In this document: positions 1 through 11,948 of the stretch, one piece after another | How positions within the stretch are numbered: position 1 is the stretch's first letter | Layout of the letters: each line of letters opens with the position of its first letter | Origin: Chinchilla lanigera | Lineage: Eukaryota > Chordata > Mammalia > Rodentia > Chinchillidae | Length of the DNA: 64,000 nt | Assembly (NCBI RefSeq): GCF_000276665.1 | Contig: NW_004955417.1 | Coordinates: 15,146,839 to 15,210,838, forward strand | Direction of reading: 5' to 3' | Notes under the pieces: model-generated | Told to the model about the DNA's origin: nothing | The model's database searches: none | The model's input: the letters and a program-made list of their open reading frames with translations, nothing else | Translations under genes and position numbers: made by a program

Positions 1-53
1 TACCTTTTGAGTTTCTATATACATAGTCTTATTTCCACAGCATTGTCTTGTTC

Positions 54-71
54 TCCTGGGTTTTGGCATCA
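54..71 (-). other. Retroviral primer-binding site, tRNA-Phe type
   Basis: On the minus strand the 18 bases read TGATGCCAAAACCCAGGA. This matches the complement of the tRNA-Phe 3' end at about 15 of 18 positions by my recollection. It lies five bases inside the end of the LTR, where a primer site belongs. It suggests that internal sequence, not a solo LTR, continues to the left. Confidence 0.55.
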
Positions 72-76
72 TGATT

Positions 77-640
77 TGTTACAACTGTGAAGCTGTAAGG
101 TTCTGTCACATCTTGTTCCTGATCAGGGAACCAAAGATGTCCCATCTCAGGGACAAGCACCACTGCTGTGCTATCCAAGCAGCCAGCAGTGTAAACTCAT
201 TCCCAATAAAAAAATTAAAGGGACAAAGTTTAATGAAAAGAAAACACTTTATTTGTAAAGAAGAAAAAGGAGGAGAAAGGAGGAAATAGGCTAACCTGAT
301 GAGAAAGAATCAGGATGGGGGCTCCACAAAGATGGAGGACCAAAGGGCCCTTTATTCCCAGCTGCTTTTATAGGGGGTCAGTGACCCTCCGCACTCACAC
401 CTGGAGCTTGCCACAACTGGATTAGCTTCCAGGCATCTCTGTTTAACGTCATTTCTTCCAGCAGTCTATGTGAAGCTTCTTTCTGTTTGTTTACTTGTCC
501 TTGACCTACCTTTTAGGGCCTTATCTTTGGGGTAGCTGGCTAGTTGGCAAGGGGGTACCTTATTCATGGTAGGCTTAGAGTTAGTAAGGGGGCCTGCGGT
601 ATCTGTTCTAATCTATAATGACCCTAGCGTGAATAATATA
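77..640 (-). mobile_element. IAP-like (class II, ERVK) LTR, antisense; right end uncertain
   Basis: Read on the minus strand, this stretch has a TATAAAAG box (365-372), then AATAAA (248-253), and ends ...GTAACA at 77-82. Five bases beyond lies a primer-binding-like site. These parts in this order fit the U3, R and U5 of a retroviral LTR. The TGTT...AACA type of terminus and the tRNA-Phe-like primer site are usual for rodent IAP elements. The U3 start cannot be fixed from the sequence and could be anywhere from about 600 to 900. The body of the element, if present, lies left of the window. No retroviral protein is visible. Confidence 0.6.
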
Positions 641-2190
641 GTAACTGCAGAGTGAATACACATGTATATATATGCATAGGTGTGAGTACATACTGCCTTA
701 AACTTAAACGTCCCCCGCCTGTTTCTCCTATATTCTGTTGGAGGTGGGGACAACTTACTGTTTGTGCACTTGGCTTTCTGTCTGTGTTCTGCCTGTCAGC
801 TCTTTTTCTGGTCTCTTGGTGCAATTCCAAAGGCCATTTGGTTCTTTATCTGGCTTTTCTCTTTCTCTACCACAGTCCTTGACCTGCTTCCCAGAGGAAT
901 TTCTCTAAAAGTTTGTTTTTAACTCCTTCTAGTCAGGATTAGTTAGAAGACCTCATGAGGACCCTATTCTATTTTTTGCCTGTCCACAGATGCCTGACCC
1001 TACAGTTTAAAGAGAAAAAGCTGAGAAATTTCTGGTACAGAAGACCATGCAAATCTAAAACTAGACTAATATGGGATTCTTTGAATATCAACCCTTGCAA
1101 AATCTTAACTGTATTACCAAAAACAGTTAAGAACCATTCAGTGACAAACTGGAAGCATAAGACAGGGATCTGTGAACTTTTTTTTCTTTTAAATTTGTAA
1201 CTGCATTCTCTGGATGCAAATTTTAAGATGAGCAACAATCACTATAATTTGCTTTAGGCTAAAAGTGAAGATCACATTTATAGAAAACAGTATCTCTTTG
1301 CTATATCTGTGTCTACTGAAGTATGTTTTTAGACCTTCTGAAGCCAGATGTTTTAATGGGCCCAGAGGGTCTTCAAGGAATTCCTTACATCCACAATTGC
1401 AAATTCTGCTGTGTTCTAATGAGAGGTTACATCTGAGGCTCGGAAAAACTAACCACTTTGCTTCAAACTGCACCTGGAGCTAGTCAGAGACCCACAAGTG
1501 AGCACAATGTTCCTTTTTCCGACTCCCAAGTCATGTCCTGCATTGCCCAGCTAGCTTGGTTTTAGGAACATTTGTATCTGGGTTTTGTGCTACCTTGGGT
1601 GTTAGGCATTTCATAGTCTCCGGGAGGATTTCTAAAGTTCATAGAACTTAACTCCACTAAACAATGTAGCTTGTGTTGCAGAGACCAGGAAAGTGGCACT
1701 GACACCTGGGGAGGTTTCAAAGAGGTCAAGATATCTTAGAACCACACAAGAGGTTGCTAACAACATTGAGTCCCAGTAGGATGGGAAGAAACATAGACAC
1801 AACCAATCCCAGAAATCCGGAGCTGAATAACCTTTTAGGATTGAAAAATCATAAACTCTCCTTATAGTTTCTAACACGTTTGAGACGGAATCACTTACAA
1901 CACTGAATATCCCACAACAGTTTCTTGCCTGAACAAACTAAGGAAGAACAGAACTATTTCTTAGGGAATAACTGAGCATGTGTCAGCTGCACAGAATCAT
2001 AGATGCCACCACAGGGACCCTTAAATATTCCACTTTAGTACACTTCAGATCAGGTTGGATGAGAGCAAAAACCACCAACAGTTTGATCTTCCAAGAAGTG
2101 CTTCCTATTATATAGTTGAATCTAGACACTGGATGCATGTGTTTTATATGCAGCTCAGATTCAAGGGAAGCTTTGATTTAGCCAAAGCAG
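640..2190. other. Intron sequence with nothing recognised
   Basis: No exon, SINE or clear repeat was recognised. The left part may still belong to the U3 of the antisense LTR. Short open frames on both strands show no family resemblance. Confidence 0.5.
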
Positions 2191-2193
2191 ATA

Positions 2194-2386
2194 CAGTGGT
2201 CCCTCAATTCATGAACTTATTCCTTTTCACAATTCTGGTTGCAAACTGAATTGGATAAGAATCAAATCAAATTTCCTCATATAATCAGCATTGAACCCAA
2301 CCATTGAATTTGATTCAATTCTCGCACAATTTGGTTTGCAACCAGAATGAAGGAAAGAATTAAGTTCATGAACCAAGCAAACACTG
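2194..2386. mobile_element. Palindromic MITE with TA target repeat
   Basis: The 193-bp element starts CAGTGGTCCC and ends ...ACACTG, flanked on both sides by TA. Its two halves are inverted copies: TTCATGAACTTA and TTCTGGTTGCAAAC occur near the left end, and their reverse complements near the right end. The stems are interrupted by a few mismatches and a short central loop near 2270-2300. The TA flank and CAG...CTG ends fit a Tc1/mariner/pogo-type non-autonomous DNA transposon. I do not recognise the named family. Confidence 0.75.
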
Positions 2387-3054
2387 TACAGTGCCACCTC
2401 CACCAACTAGTGACTGAGCTAAAACAAACAGAAGGCTAAACTGGTATAAACACCTATTAAATTGATATTTCTGTAAATAACAGTTATAAATTCTGAATAG
2501 AACCGAAAGAACTACCTGAAGGCTCTGAAGATTGAACAGAGGCAGGCAGATTTTAGAGTCAAAACTTTGAGCAAGTAATCTGCAGAGTGAATTCTCCATT
2601 TTTGTGGCTTTGCCCTGAAGGCTAGTGTCATGGCAGTGCAGGGGTGGAGTATCATCCTTCGGGCTAAGACACCAAGGGGAAAGCCCAGGCAACCAAGGCT
2701 GCAAGAAAGTGAGGAGAAAACTTAGAAAGGAAAAGCTGTAAAATGAGGACATAGTACATGTAAGTTTGGCCCAACCACTTGACTGAGACCGACATGCATG
2801 GAGCAAACTGAAAGCATCTTGAAGAACTGAAAAAAAAAAACGAAAAAGAAAAAGAAAAAGAACTGAACAAATCTCCTGCTTACGAGGTGTGAGAGTTTTC
2901 TGTTTTCATCCAAGTGAATTACCTGTTAAATCAACAGTATCAGCACACTTTGAACTGTCATAAGAAAATCCAGAGTTTCCACCTGTAACCCTAACAGCAC
3001 TTTAACAGTGTTCATAACATAACTCAAAATTGCCTACTAGTTAAGAATCTAAGG

Positions 3055-3225
3055 GGAGAAAAGGTTACTCCCAGCACCCTGAATGATAGACAAGAAAATT
3101 CAGTTCAAGTCCAGCCTGAGCAAGTTAGACCCTGTTTCAAAAAAATGAAATAAAATAGCTAAAGATGTAGCTAATTACAAAAGCTGCAGGTTCAGTTCCC
3201 AGCACCATAGAAATAGTAAAAATGA
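3055..3225 (+). mobile_element. Decayed B4-like SINE (B1 plus ID halves)
   Basis: The left half has B1 strings (CCCAGCACCCTGAAT, CAGCCTGAGCAAGTTAGACC). The right half has ID strings (GCAGGTTCAGTTCCCAGCACC). The fused order is that of rodent B4 SINEs. Divergence is high. Confidence 0.6.
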
Positions 3226-3369
3226 TGTTGCTTGATTTTAAGGAGAAGACACATTGATGTCAACTCCCAGGTGACCTAAATATTGGCATTCTCATATTTT
3301 TTAAAGCAGCTGACAAAAGTGAGATTTTAGAACTGTAATTAAAATCCTAAATTTAGAAAGAGATGGTCC

Positions 3370-3775
3370 TGGGTGTGCCTAATTTTATCAGATAAAAGCC
3401 TTAAAATAGGGATTCAAATATTCATAAAGAGAAACGCATACACTCTGCCAGGTTTGAAGACCCAAGCTGCCGTGGGGCAGAGAGCTGTGAGGAGCCTCCA
3501 GAGCCTGAAGGTGGCTGCCAGCACCAGCCAGGAGGAAGTGAAAGCCTTTCTCCTAAAGCCATGGGAACAAATCCTGCCAACAACTTGAGTAAGCTTAGAA
3601 GTGGATTCTTCCCAAGTAGAGCATCCAGATAAGAGTGCAGCCCAGCTGACAGCTCATCTGCAGTCTTGTGAGACCCTGTCTGGACTCCTGACCCATGGTC
3701 ACCGTGACAATAAATGCGTGTGGTTTTAAGCTGCTAAATTTGTTCTAATGTATTACTCAGTGATAGAAATATGAT
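3370..3775 (+). mobile_element. ERVL-MaLR (MLT1-like) LTR, 3' part
   Basis: The right end reads GACTCCTGACCCATGG, then AATAAATGCGTGTGGTTTTA and AAGCTGCTAAATTTGT. This is a familiar 3' end of MaLR-class LTRs, with its AATAAA. The short open frame at 3373-3588 falls within it and is not a gene. Confidence 0.65.
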
Positions 3776-3779
3776 ACAA

Positions 3780-5220
3780 CATGGCAGAAAGAAAAAGTCA
3801 GTCAGTTGGGAAGATATCAATAGATCAATCAGTCTGAAGAAAGAGACAAAATGAATAGAACACCAGGACCATGGGAAAATTCAAAATGTCTAATACGAAT
3901 GATTGCACTTCCAAAATGAGAAAAGGGGAAAATTAGGCAAAAATGAAATAATTCCAGAAAATTTCCCAAATTTATAAAAGATAGGAACTGACAAACCCAA
4001 AAAGCTCAGCTAAACTCCAGACTCAGTAAATTCAAAGAATTCACAACCAGGCATATCATTAGGAATTCACTGAAAACTAATGGTAAAAAAGAAAATCTTG
4101 AACATAACCAGAGGAAAACAGCACACCCTAGTCGGTGGGGAATGACAGTTTAGATTTCTGTGGACTTCTGTCCACAGTAAGGCCATAAGACCATGGAATA
4201 ACATCTTGAAAGTGCTGAGAGATTTAGATTGGTAGAAGTCTGGTTGAAAGATAGGTGGGAGGTTAAAAATCACAATTTTGTTACTGATTATGGGGAAGAA
4301 AAGATCTGGTTTGACTCTTGAGATTTCAAAATTAAGTGACAAGTTGTAGTAGTTTGCTATAGCCCAAGGTGGGAAAATATGTAGGACAGTGTTTTAGAGA
4401 CAGAGAATAGTGTGAGTGCACATAGGCTAACCCTACAACCGTTTGGACACAGTGAGTGTTAGGTTGCTTTGAAGGGCATATGCAAGGCACTAGGTTCAAT
4501 TCCCAGTAGCATGTTTATGCGCGCGCACACACACACACACAACCCTTCTATTTCAAGATTTTACTGACAATGCTAAGGGCCATTATCCTTCAATTTGTTG
4601 AACCCCTTTTGTTTGGGTAGTTCTCTAAAGCTTAGATTTATATTTTTATCTGTTCTTAAAGGATTTCATAGGCGCACTGTGTCATCTCTCATCCTGGTTT
4701 TCTTGGTTGATAATATCCTGGATTTGATCTTTGCCTAGAAGCCATTTGTTGATTTTCGCATCATTTGCCATCTGATAAAGTTAGGAACTTTCAGAACTAG
4801 CAGGTTCTAGCTCCTTTTTATTTACTAGTCCTTCCTTAAGCTCAATATCTCCCTTCTCTGATTTTAATATAAGCAGCATGTAGAAGCCAGGAGACATTTA
4901 AGCACTGCCTGGAAGTCTTAGTGAGATCACATAGTTTATTAAGCCTATTTTCAATTTTCTGTGTTACTGCAGGTAACAGTGTGCTGAACGTTCTGTTTCT
5001 ATATGGCAAGAATCCCCTTTCAACCCATTTGCAATGACATTTTCCTCACTGCCTCACTGCCAGCCTCCATTAAAACCACCAAGTTTCTATTACTAATCTC
5101 TTTAAAGCACATTAGACATCCACCAACCTTCTCTTCAAGTCCATCTGGTTTTTACTCACTTCTCTGCTGTAAAGCCCCATCTTAGACTTTTGTTATAGTA
5201 GCACCCTATTTGCAGATACT
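3780..5220. other. Intron sequence, mostly unassigned
   Basis: Apart from the SINE and microsatellite near 4.5 kb, I see no recognisable gene or repeat. The stretch is A+T rich and has no long open frame. Confidence 0.5.
4445..4545 (+). repeat. ID/B4-like SINE tail followed by (CG)(CA) microsatellite
   Basis: A degraded SINE end (GGTTCAATTCCCAGTAGC) leads into alternating GC then CA dinucleotides at 4519-4541. Microsatellite growth from a SINE tail is a common origin. Confidence 0.6.
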
Positions 5221-5224
5221 CAAA

Positions 5225-5745
5225 TCTGTATTAGTTACCTGTTGCTATATAGCAAATTACCCAAAATTTGAATAGCTAAAACAACATTTATACCTCAAAG
5301 GTTTGTTAGAAATTTCAAGTATTTAACTAAGTGATTCTAAGGTTGTCATCAAGACACTGGCAAAAGCTTGTCTTCTGAACATTTTACTGGGGTAAAGAGT
5401 CCACTTCAAAATAGTGCATTCACGTGGCTATTGATAGGCGGTCTCAGCTCCTTACAACAAAGATCCCTCCATATTCCCATGATGTGGTAGTTAAATTTCA
5501 AAAAGGTCAGGTGATCCAAAATGGAACAGACAAAAGCTGAAATGCGTGAAGTCACTTGTTGTCATTTCTATAGCAGCCCAGTAGTAACACAGATCAGGCC
5601 TACTCAACATGGAGGAGACTACACAAAGACATAGGTAACAAGAGGCAAGGATTGTTGGAGCTGTCTTGGAGATGAAGTTGTATAGGACCAATAGCAGAAT
5701 AGGAGGGAGATAGGCTAAGGAATGGTATCTACTGAGGGCGAACAA
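5225..5745 (+). mobile_element. Old LTR-like mammalian repeat, copy 1
   Basis: It starts TATTAGTTACCTGTTGCTAT and later has GGAGGAGACTACACAAAGAC. Both strings recall an old, widespread LTR-type repeat, but I cannot name it with certainty. A second copy in the same orientation begins near 6228. Confidence 0.4.
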
Positions 5746-6227
5746 GAAGAATAAGGAAAATTAAGATAGTTAGAAAATCAGGACATATTGATGTTTTAAT
5801 AGTCAAAAAAGGAAAATGTTTTGAAAGATAGAAATATCAGTGATTGAGTGATTAAGGAACCAAAAAGAGGAGATTGTTTTATTTGGCATTTGTACATCAT
5901 TGATGACCTATGGAAAGCACTTTCAGCAGGGTTAGAAGCCAGGCTACAGTGGGTTGAGAAATGAATGAGAAGTAAGAAAAGGCAGCAGATGAACCTGAAT
6001 TTTTTTTTTAATCTTATCTGGATAATAACTGCAGAAAGCTGCAGGGTTGAAGGAAGGTTTTAAGTGGAAGAAACTCAGGAATGTTTATATGAGAAGAAAT
6101 AAAGAGAAAGAGATTTATGATGCAGAATAGAGAAATAATGAATAATGGCATAAAGTCTTAGGAGTGCAGAAGAGGAACAAATCAAGATTAGAGATGAAGG
6201 GATTGATCTTAGATGGGAAGAGGTTCA

Positions 6228-6680
6228 TATCAGATATCTATTGCTGCTTAATAAACCAAAGCTTAATGACTTAATTCCTGAGTCTGTTGGTTAGAAATCT
6301 TGGTTCTTTCAGGATATTCTTCTGCTGGTCTCACCCAGACTCCCTCAGGAAGCCACAGTTAGCTGGCACATCAGGTAGTGGTGGGTTTTCTAGGGTGGCC
6401 ACACCTACATATTTCATAGTTGACAGGCTGTGGCCAGATGCCTTGCTTCTTTAGTGAGCTTCTTTACGTGGTAAATTGTCTGAGGAGAACAAAAGCAGAG
6501 ACCCAAGGCCTCTTGAACCTAGCCTCAGAACTAACACAATGTCATTCTGCCACATGCTATTGGGCAGTACAAGTCACAAGGTTAGGCCACATCCAGAAGA
6601 CAGAGAGCTAGATCTTGAGGAGTGCTGCTGAAGAGGATTTATGACCATTTACAATTTACCCCAAGAGCCTCCTCCTACTC
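6228..6680 (+). mobile_element. Old LTR-like mammalian repeat, copy 2
   Basis: ATCTATTGCTGCTTAATAAA begins a second copy of the repeat seen at 5225, with TGTCATTCTGCCACATGCTA and ATTGGGCAGTACAAGTCACA in the expected later positions. Same strand as copy 1. Confidence 0.4.
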
Positions 6681-7189
6681 TGAGACAAGAGGGAGGGAAG
6701 GAGGGTGGGTGTGAATGGGAATGAGGTTATAGTGGTGTTTGCTAAGAGTGAAAGGAGGAATACAGTAGGAGGCTTTAATGAAGTAGTGTTTCCACAAGAT
6801 CTATTCTTATATTTTGCTTATAATAGGCATTTGATATATATTCACTGAATAGATAAATGTTGAGGTTTCTTATAACTTTTGTGACATCTCTCTAGAACAT
6901 AGGTTTCAAATATTATTTTAATAGTAAAATTATAAATGATGTTCTTTGTATCATGTTGACCTTGACCACTTCATATATACTGTAAATACATACACAAAAA
7001 GAGGCACTAATCTCAAAATAAGCCATACTATGCTGTCAGTACACATGGACTAAGAATAGTTCTTGAGAGGCCAAAAAGGTGACTTGAGGCAGGCATGCTG
7101 TGATGCCAGGTGTGCCCAGGAAAAGCTCTTCTGGTAATATTCGGCTATTACTTCAAATTAACTAGAGTAAGAAATCAAAGGGCTCCTAG

Positions 7190-8806
7190 AGCCCCATCCT
7201 TTCTCTCCCTGCGGGGCCTGCACAATGGTGGAAGCCACAGCAGGCACGAGTGAAGAGGCCATGGTGGTGGCAGAAGGCTCCTTTTGCCTCTTAGAGTCCC
7301 AGACATTGGACCTCAGCCCAAGCTGGCAGCTGATGGGCTTCTCCAGCATGAAAAGCAGAGGCTGCAAAGTCCCCCAGGACATGCTGCTCAAACTCCTGGT
7401 GGGACTGACCTGGCTTCTTGAGGCCCCCGTTAGGCCTTGGCCTGATCAGAGTCCAGGGAGAGGTAGCCCCAGCCCAGCCTCACCAACCCTGAGCACTGGA
7501 TAGACTCCTGTGTCATCCCCCTGAGACACAGGGGCCTGTCACTGGTGCACACCACTGGCTTCTTCTACCCCTTGGTGAAGGATCCCTACATGACAGGGCA
7601 TATAGTTTGTGCCAATGTGCTCACTGACCTATACTGCCATGGGTATCACTGAATATGACAACTTGTTAATGTTACTCAGTGTCAGCCAAAATATGAATGA
7701 GGAAGATCAAGGAAAGATAACATCACTCATGCTCAAAGGATTCTGGGATGATGCTGAGGAGGGAGGAACTATAGTCACAGGTGGACAAACTGTGGTCAAC
7801 CCTTGAGTTATCATTGGCACGGTAGTATGACAACCAAATGAATTCATAATGCCTGACAGTGCAGTTGCAGGGGATACGTTTATGATAACAACCCCCTCAG
7901 AAAGTCAAGTTGCTGTCAGTGCCCACCAGTGACTGGATAATCTTGAGAGGTGGGATAATAAACATGGTGGTATCCAGAAAAGAAGTAGAGCTGGCCTATC
8001 AGGAGGCTATGTTCAGTATAGCTACCCTAAGCAGAAGTGCTGCTGGATTAATACACACATTCAGCTGCCCATGCAGCTACAGATGTGAAGGTTTTGGCAC
8101 TTTAGGATACTCTTCAGAAGTGCACAAAACAAAAAAAGGAGATGTCATTTTTCATTCATAATCTGCCAATCATTGCCAAGATGGCTGCCATCAGCAAGAC
8201 CAGTAGGCAGTTTGGACTCCTTCAAGAAACCTCAGCTGAAACTTCTGATGGATCACTGATTTGTCTGCCAAGAGAACAGGTGGCCTGTTATTGTTGTGAA
8301 ATCAAATCTCCCAAGAACAGTGAGAGTCACCTACCATGGATTGTTGACACTGTGAAAAGGGAAATTGGACAACCCATATCATTGAAACACCTCAAATTAT
8401 GGAGATTCTACCTCATGGGGCTGCTGTTCCTGCTCTTGCTCCTGGTAATTCCAGCACTTCTGAGCCTAAGTTGTTGGGAATTTAGTGCCTTTGTACACAA
8501 TCATGAAGGATTCAAGACTGCCTGCATACTATTTCCACCTACCCTTTCTGGAGGGTTTAAATCAACCCATACAAAGCTGCCTATGTGTATACTCCAAGGC
8601 CAGAATGAGCTTGGGGACAGAGTTGGGGCAATGTGTTCATCTCTTGGGTGAATGAGGAGCAGGAAAATCTATTTCCTCTTTCCAGAGCGAGATGAAGCTA
8701 TTCCAGGTTGAAGGATTTTCCTTTGCGCTAGGTTGATTCATTTCTACAGAGAGTGTGATTATTAAAATTACATACCTAAAAGTTAAATTGAAAAATGAAA
8801 AACATT
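7190..8806 (+). pseudogene. SEPHS2: Processed pseudogene of SEPHS2 (selenophosphate synthetase 2)
   Basis: SEPHS2 makes selenophosphate for selenocysteine synthesis and is itself a selenoprotein (known). Here an intronless copy lies inside the VPS13B intron, with a start-like ATG at 7225 and the ancestral stop region near 8483-8485. Recognisable pieces run in order: [110 protein letters not shown] and LICLPREQ. The copy is dead: stops interrupt it at 7501 and 7804, a frameshift falls near 7640, and others follow. About 16 residues near the N-terminus seem to be missing compared with the human protein as I remember it. The selenocysteine position (7357-7359) reads AGA, arginine. An ATTAAA at 8761 followed by an A-rich stretch from about 8787 looks like a decayed poly(A) tail. 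It resembles SEPHS2 rather than SEPHS1 by its N-terminus and EEGGT. The exact outer ends are uncertain. Confidence 0.92.
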
Positions 8807-11641
8807 TAGAAGCAAATGAGTTGGGACCAATACTGTTGATACAATCTAAATCGTTAAGAGAGAACTTAAGACATTATGTCAAATTCTGTTCGATTTTTCT
8901 GAGAAATTGGCTCTTTCCTGCTCTGGACAGGAATTGAGCAGTTTGTCTAATGATTGGGAGAGCACGACCTGCAACCATCTGACTTATAACAGGGACTTTA
9001 TTGGAAAGAGCTTTAAAAAAAGAAAGAATAGCTCTTGGTCCTCCCACTCCTGTTTCTTTGGCCTGCCTGTGGCCTCTAATGAAAACTCATAAAATAGGAA
9101 AATGCTACAGGAAGAGATTAGCAATATACTTCAAATGGAACCAACTCTCAAGCCCAGATGCAGTCTTAACTCTTCACACTTTTGTGTAATCTTTTGTGTT
9201 TATTCTATAAAAATTGATGTTTATCATAAAATAAAAGTGCATAGTATAATTGCTAAACGTTATGTATTTAAAATAGACTTCATTACAAGTTAAATTTGAC
9301 ACATGCTGTTTCTTTCTCTAATCATGGAAATAATTTCCCAGAAATCTACACTATCATCCTTATTATTGCATAGGGCACAGCTGTCGGCAACCGGCAATTT
9401 CATTTGGGGAGGAAGGATTTTATGCCTTTGCTCCCCAGTGGCAGTAACAGGCTTCTTTTTATTGTTGCTGACATTAAGATAGCTAAAATCAACAGTGAGG
9501 TAAACACTTCTTGGGACCATCTGGCAAGGATTTTAATCCAAAATATTCTGTAAACACTGACTCCATTTGAGTACCCGGAACTACTGTCCATTCACCATCA
9601 GTTTGTGTTTTTATTTCAGTTTTAAGCAGTAATCAAAACAGCAGAAAAGTAGTCTGTAGACTCAGTTCCTTCACTTTTCTCTCTTAAAATATTTTTATTT
9701 CATCAGGAATTCTAAGAAATTCACATTATCTGCAGAAGCTTAGAGTGCTTTGTCCAGTCACCGGTAGAAGTGAATGCAGCCCTGGCAGTTTTAGTTAATA
9801 AATATTCCATATTTGGAATTTCTTCATTCTACATTTATTCTACTTAAATCAGAGACATAAATTTGAGACTGAGCTTTCCTATATACTTTAGTCTCTTTCT
9901 AAAAATCATTTACAATATGACCTTTTTCAAGACTTTTAAAGTCTTTTATAAGAAATGGCAGAGGGTTGTGATAGGGCACTTTATCCAGCCCCAGGACTGA
10001 TTTCTGGCATTTTTCTACAAACCTGCGTGAAAGGGGCTGCCTGCAGATTATGTCAGCTGTGAAGCACCCAGAGGAATGATTGCTGGTGCTGCTAATGGTC
10101 TCTCTGTCCCTCCGCTGGCAATAAATTTTAGATACTGAAATATAGCTTTGGAAAAAAACAGACTGGAGATTCCTTAAGCTTTTTACAAGACACTCAAAGC
10201 CGTTTCACAAGCCCGTGCTTTGCAAATGTGAATTCTTGACATCTAAACATAAAGGTCCTTCACTGAACTAGTTTTAAGTGTGAATTTTAATACAGAGTGC
10301 TTGGGAAAGGGGAGTGTAGCTGGATCATTAAAACATGATGATTTGCCATTTTTTAAGTAATGGGAAATACTGATTGAGAACACTACAAAGATTTCAGCAT
10401 ATATAGTATGACCGTCTTTAATCCACACCCATCATGAGTCTATACAAGAAAAGCATTAGCTGAAAGACAGTGTCATACCTATTATAGTGTGGCACTTTTT
10501 AATTATTTCCATGTTTTTAATTATTTCCAGGATATTGAAGAACTTATTTAAAGGTCAGAATAATGCCCAAGACATGGCCAAGCCCAGTGAGTGTCAGATG
10601 CATGGAATGTTGGATGACTTCACAGTTATGAAATTATTTCATTTCTCATGATAATTCCTGACTTGCCAAGTTAATGAATTTTAAGAACTCTGAGAGCAGA
10701 TTTTAAGATAAATGTGAAATAATCCATACTTTTGGAGTCAGGGACTTCCCTGCAGGCATTAGTTCATGTTTGACTTGCTTGACTTACACTTGGGGATAAA
10801 ATGAGTTAGGACAAGGTCTTAGATACCACATTCCCTCACTGGGAAAGAAAACCAACTTGCACAACTTTGGCTGGCTCATGTTTCTTGTTATACAGGCACT
10901 AAGAAGCAGTGGTTGCCATGAAATACTTTATTTAACCTTTACAAAAATGTTTTCTTAGTATGGCAAGGAAGTGTAGTTAAATGAAAATAAATAAGAATTT
11001 CAGATTTTTTTATGTCCATCTGTTGACTTTTTTCTCTACCAAAAAAAATCAGGGATAACAATTATAATTATCTAAGTTACCATACTGACAATATAAGTTT
11101 ACAATCACATAAAATCACTTGATCTTTTCTTAGAATGGGTCTTGGCTTGTCTTCTAAATTAAAACAAATTTTGCTGAACAATAAATGTTACATTTTAAAA
11201 CAATTAAAAAGAGAATTTTAATTCAAACTTTCGGATGTTTCCTGTATTGTTTTTAATCATATTTAGTCAAAATTAATTTTCAAACAAACAAAGCCTGACA
11301 ATTTAGTTGACAAACTCAGAGTACTTCTCCAAATGTGAATAACGGTTGCATGGCCGCTCCAGTTTCTTATCTTATTGGCCTCAGTTTCCCAGCTCACCGA
11401 AATTATTCTTTATTACTTCCATCCAACATACTCTAAATTCTTCCACTAAAGAATTATGTCCCATCAAGTACAAGACAACTGTTGACTATCTTTATAATGT
11501 GTCATTGACTGTCAAAAGAGTGTATACCCAGCACCAGATTCTTCTAGCTATCAGTACAACCCTGTGAAGCACAGAGAAAGTTGCTGTTTGACTATTCACT
11601 ATTCCTTACAAAGAAAATGTGAATTATCCTCTTCTGTGTAC

Positions 11642-11682
11642 ATACACACACACACACACGCACACACACACACACACACATA
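11642..11682 (+). repeat. (CA)n microsatellite
   Basis: A run of CA dinucleotides with one G interruption ends in CATATA. Confidence 0.95.
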
Positions 11683-11912
11683 TACCAAGGTTCTTTGAAT
11701 TTTCACTTTTCAGTCCTTTGTGGTGGTATCAGGGGTAAACAGACTGTCATGAATTCTGAACTTAAGGCAGCTATTAATATCACAACTCGTGTTTCTTCAG
11801 TCACATATCATTTAACTATAGGAAACCCCATACCACTTAGAAACAATAGTTATGTGTAATGTTGAAATAACCTCTTTAAAACAGGCATATATCTCGTTTC
11901 ATCCTTGCTTTT

Positions 11913-11948
11913 AGTGTGTGTGTGTATGTGTGTGTGTGTGTGTGTGTA
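11913..11948 (+). repeat. (TG)n microsatellite
   Basis: A TG run interrupted by TATG. It lies about 230 bp from a CA run, so the two could pair as an inverted repeat. Confidence 0.95.

Noticed and set aside
2366..2806. 146-codon minus-strand open frame
   Set aside because: It crosses the end of the palindromic MITE and low-complexity sequence and has no family resemblance.
8142..8651. 169-codon open frame that might be a living gene
   Set aside because: It is a fragment of the SEPHS2 processed pseudogene; the remainder is interrupted by stops and frameshifts.
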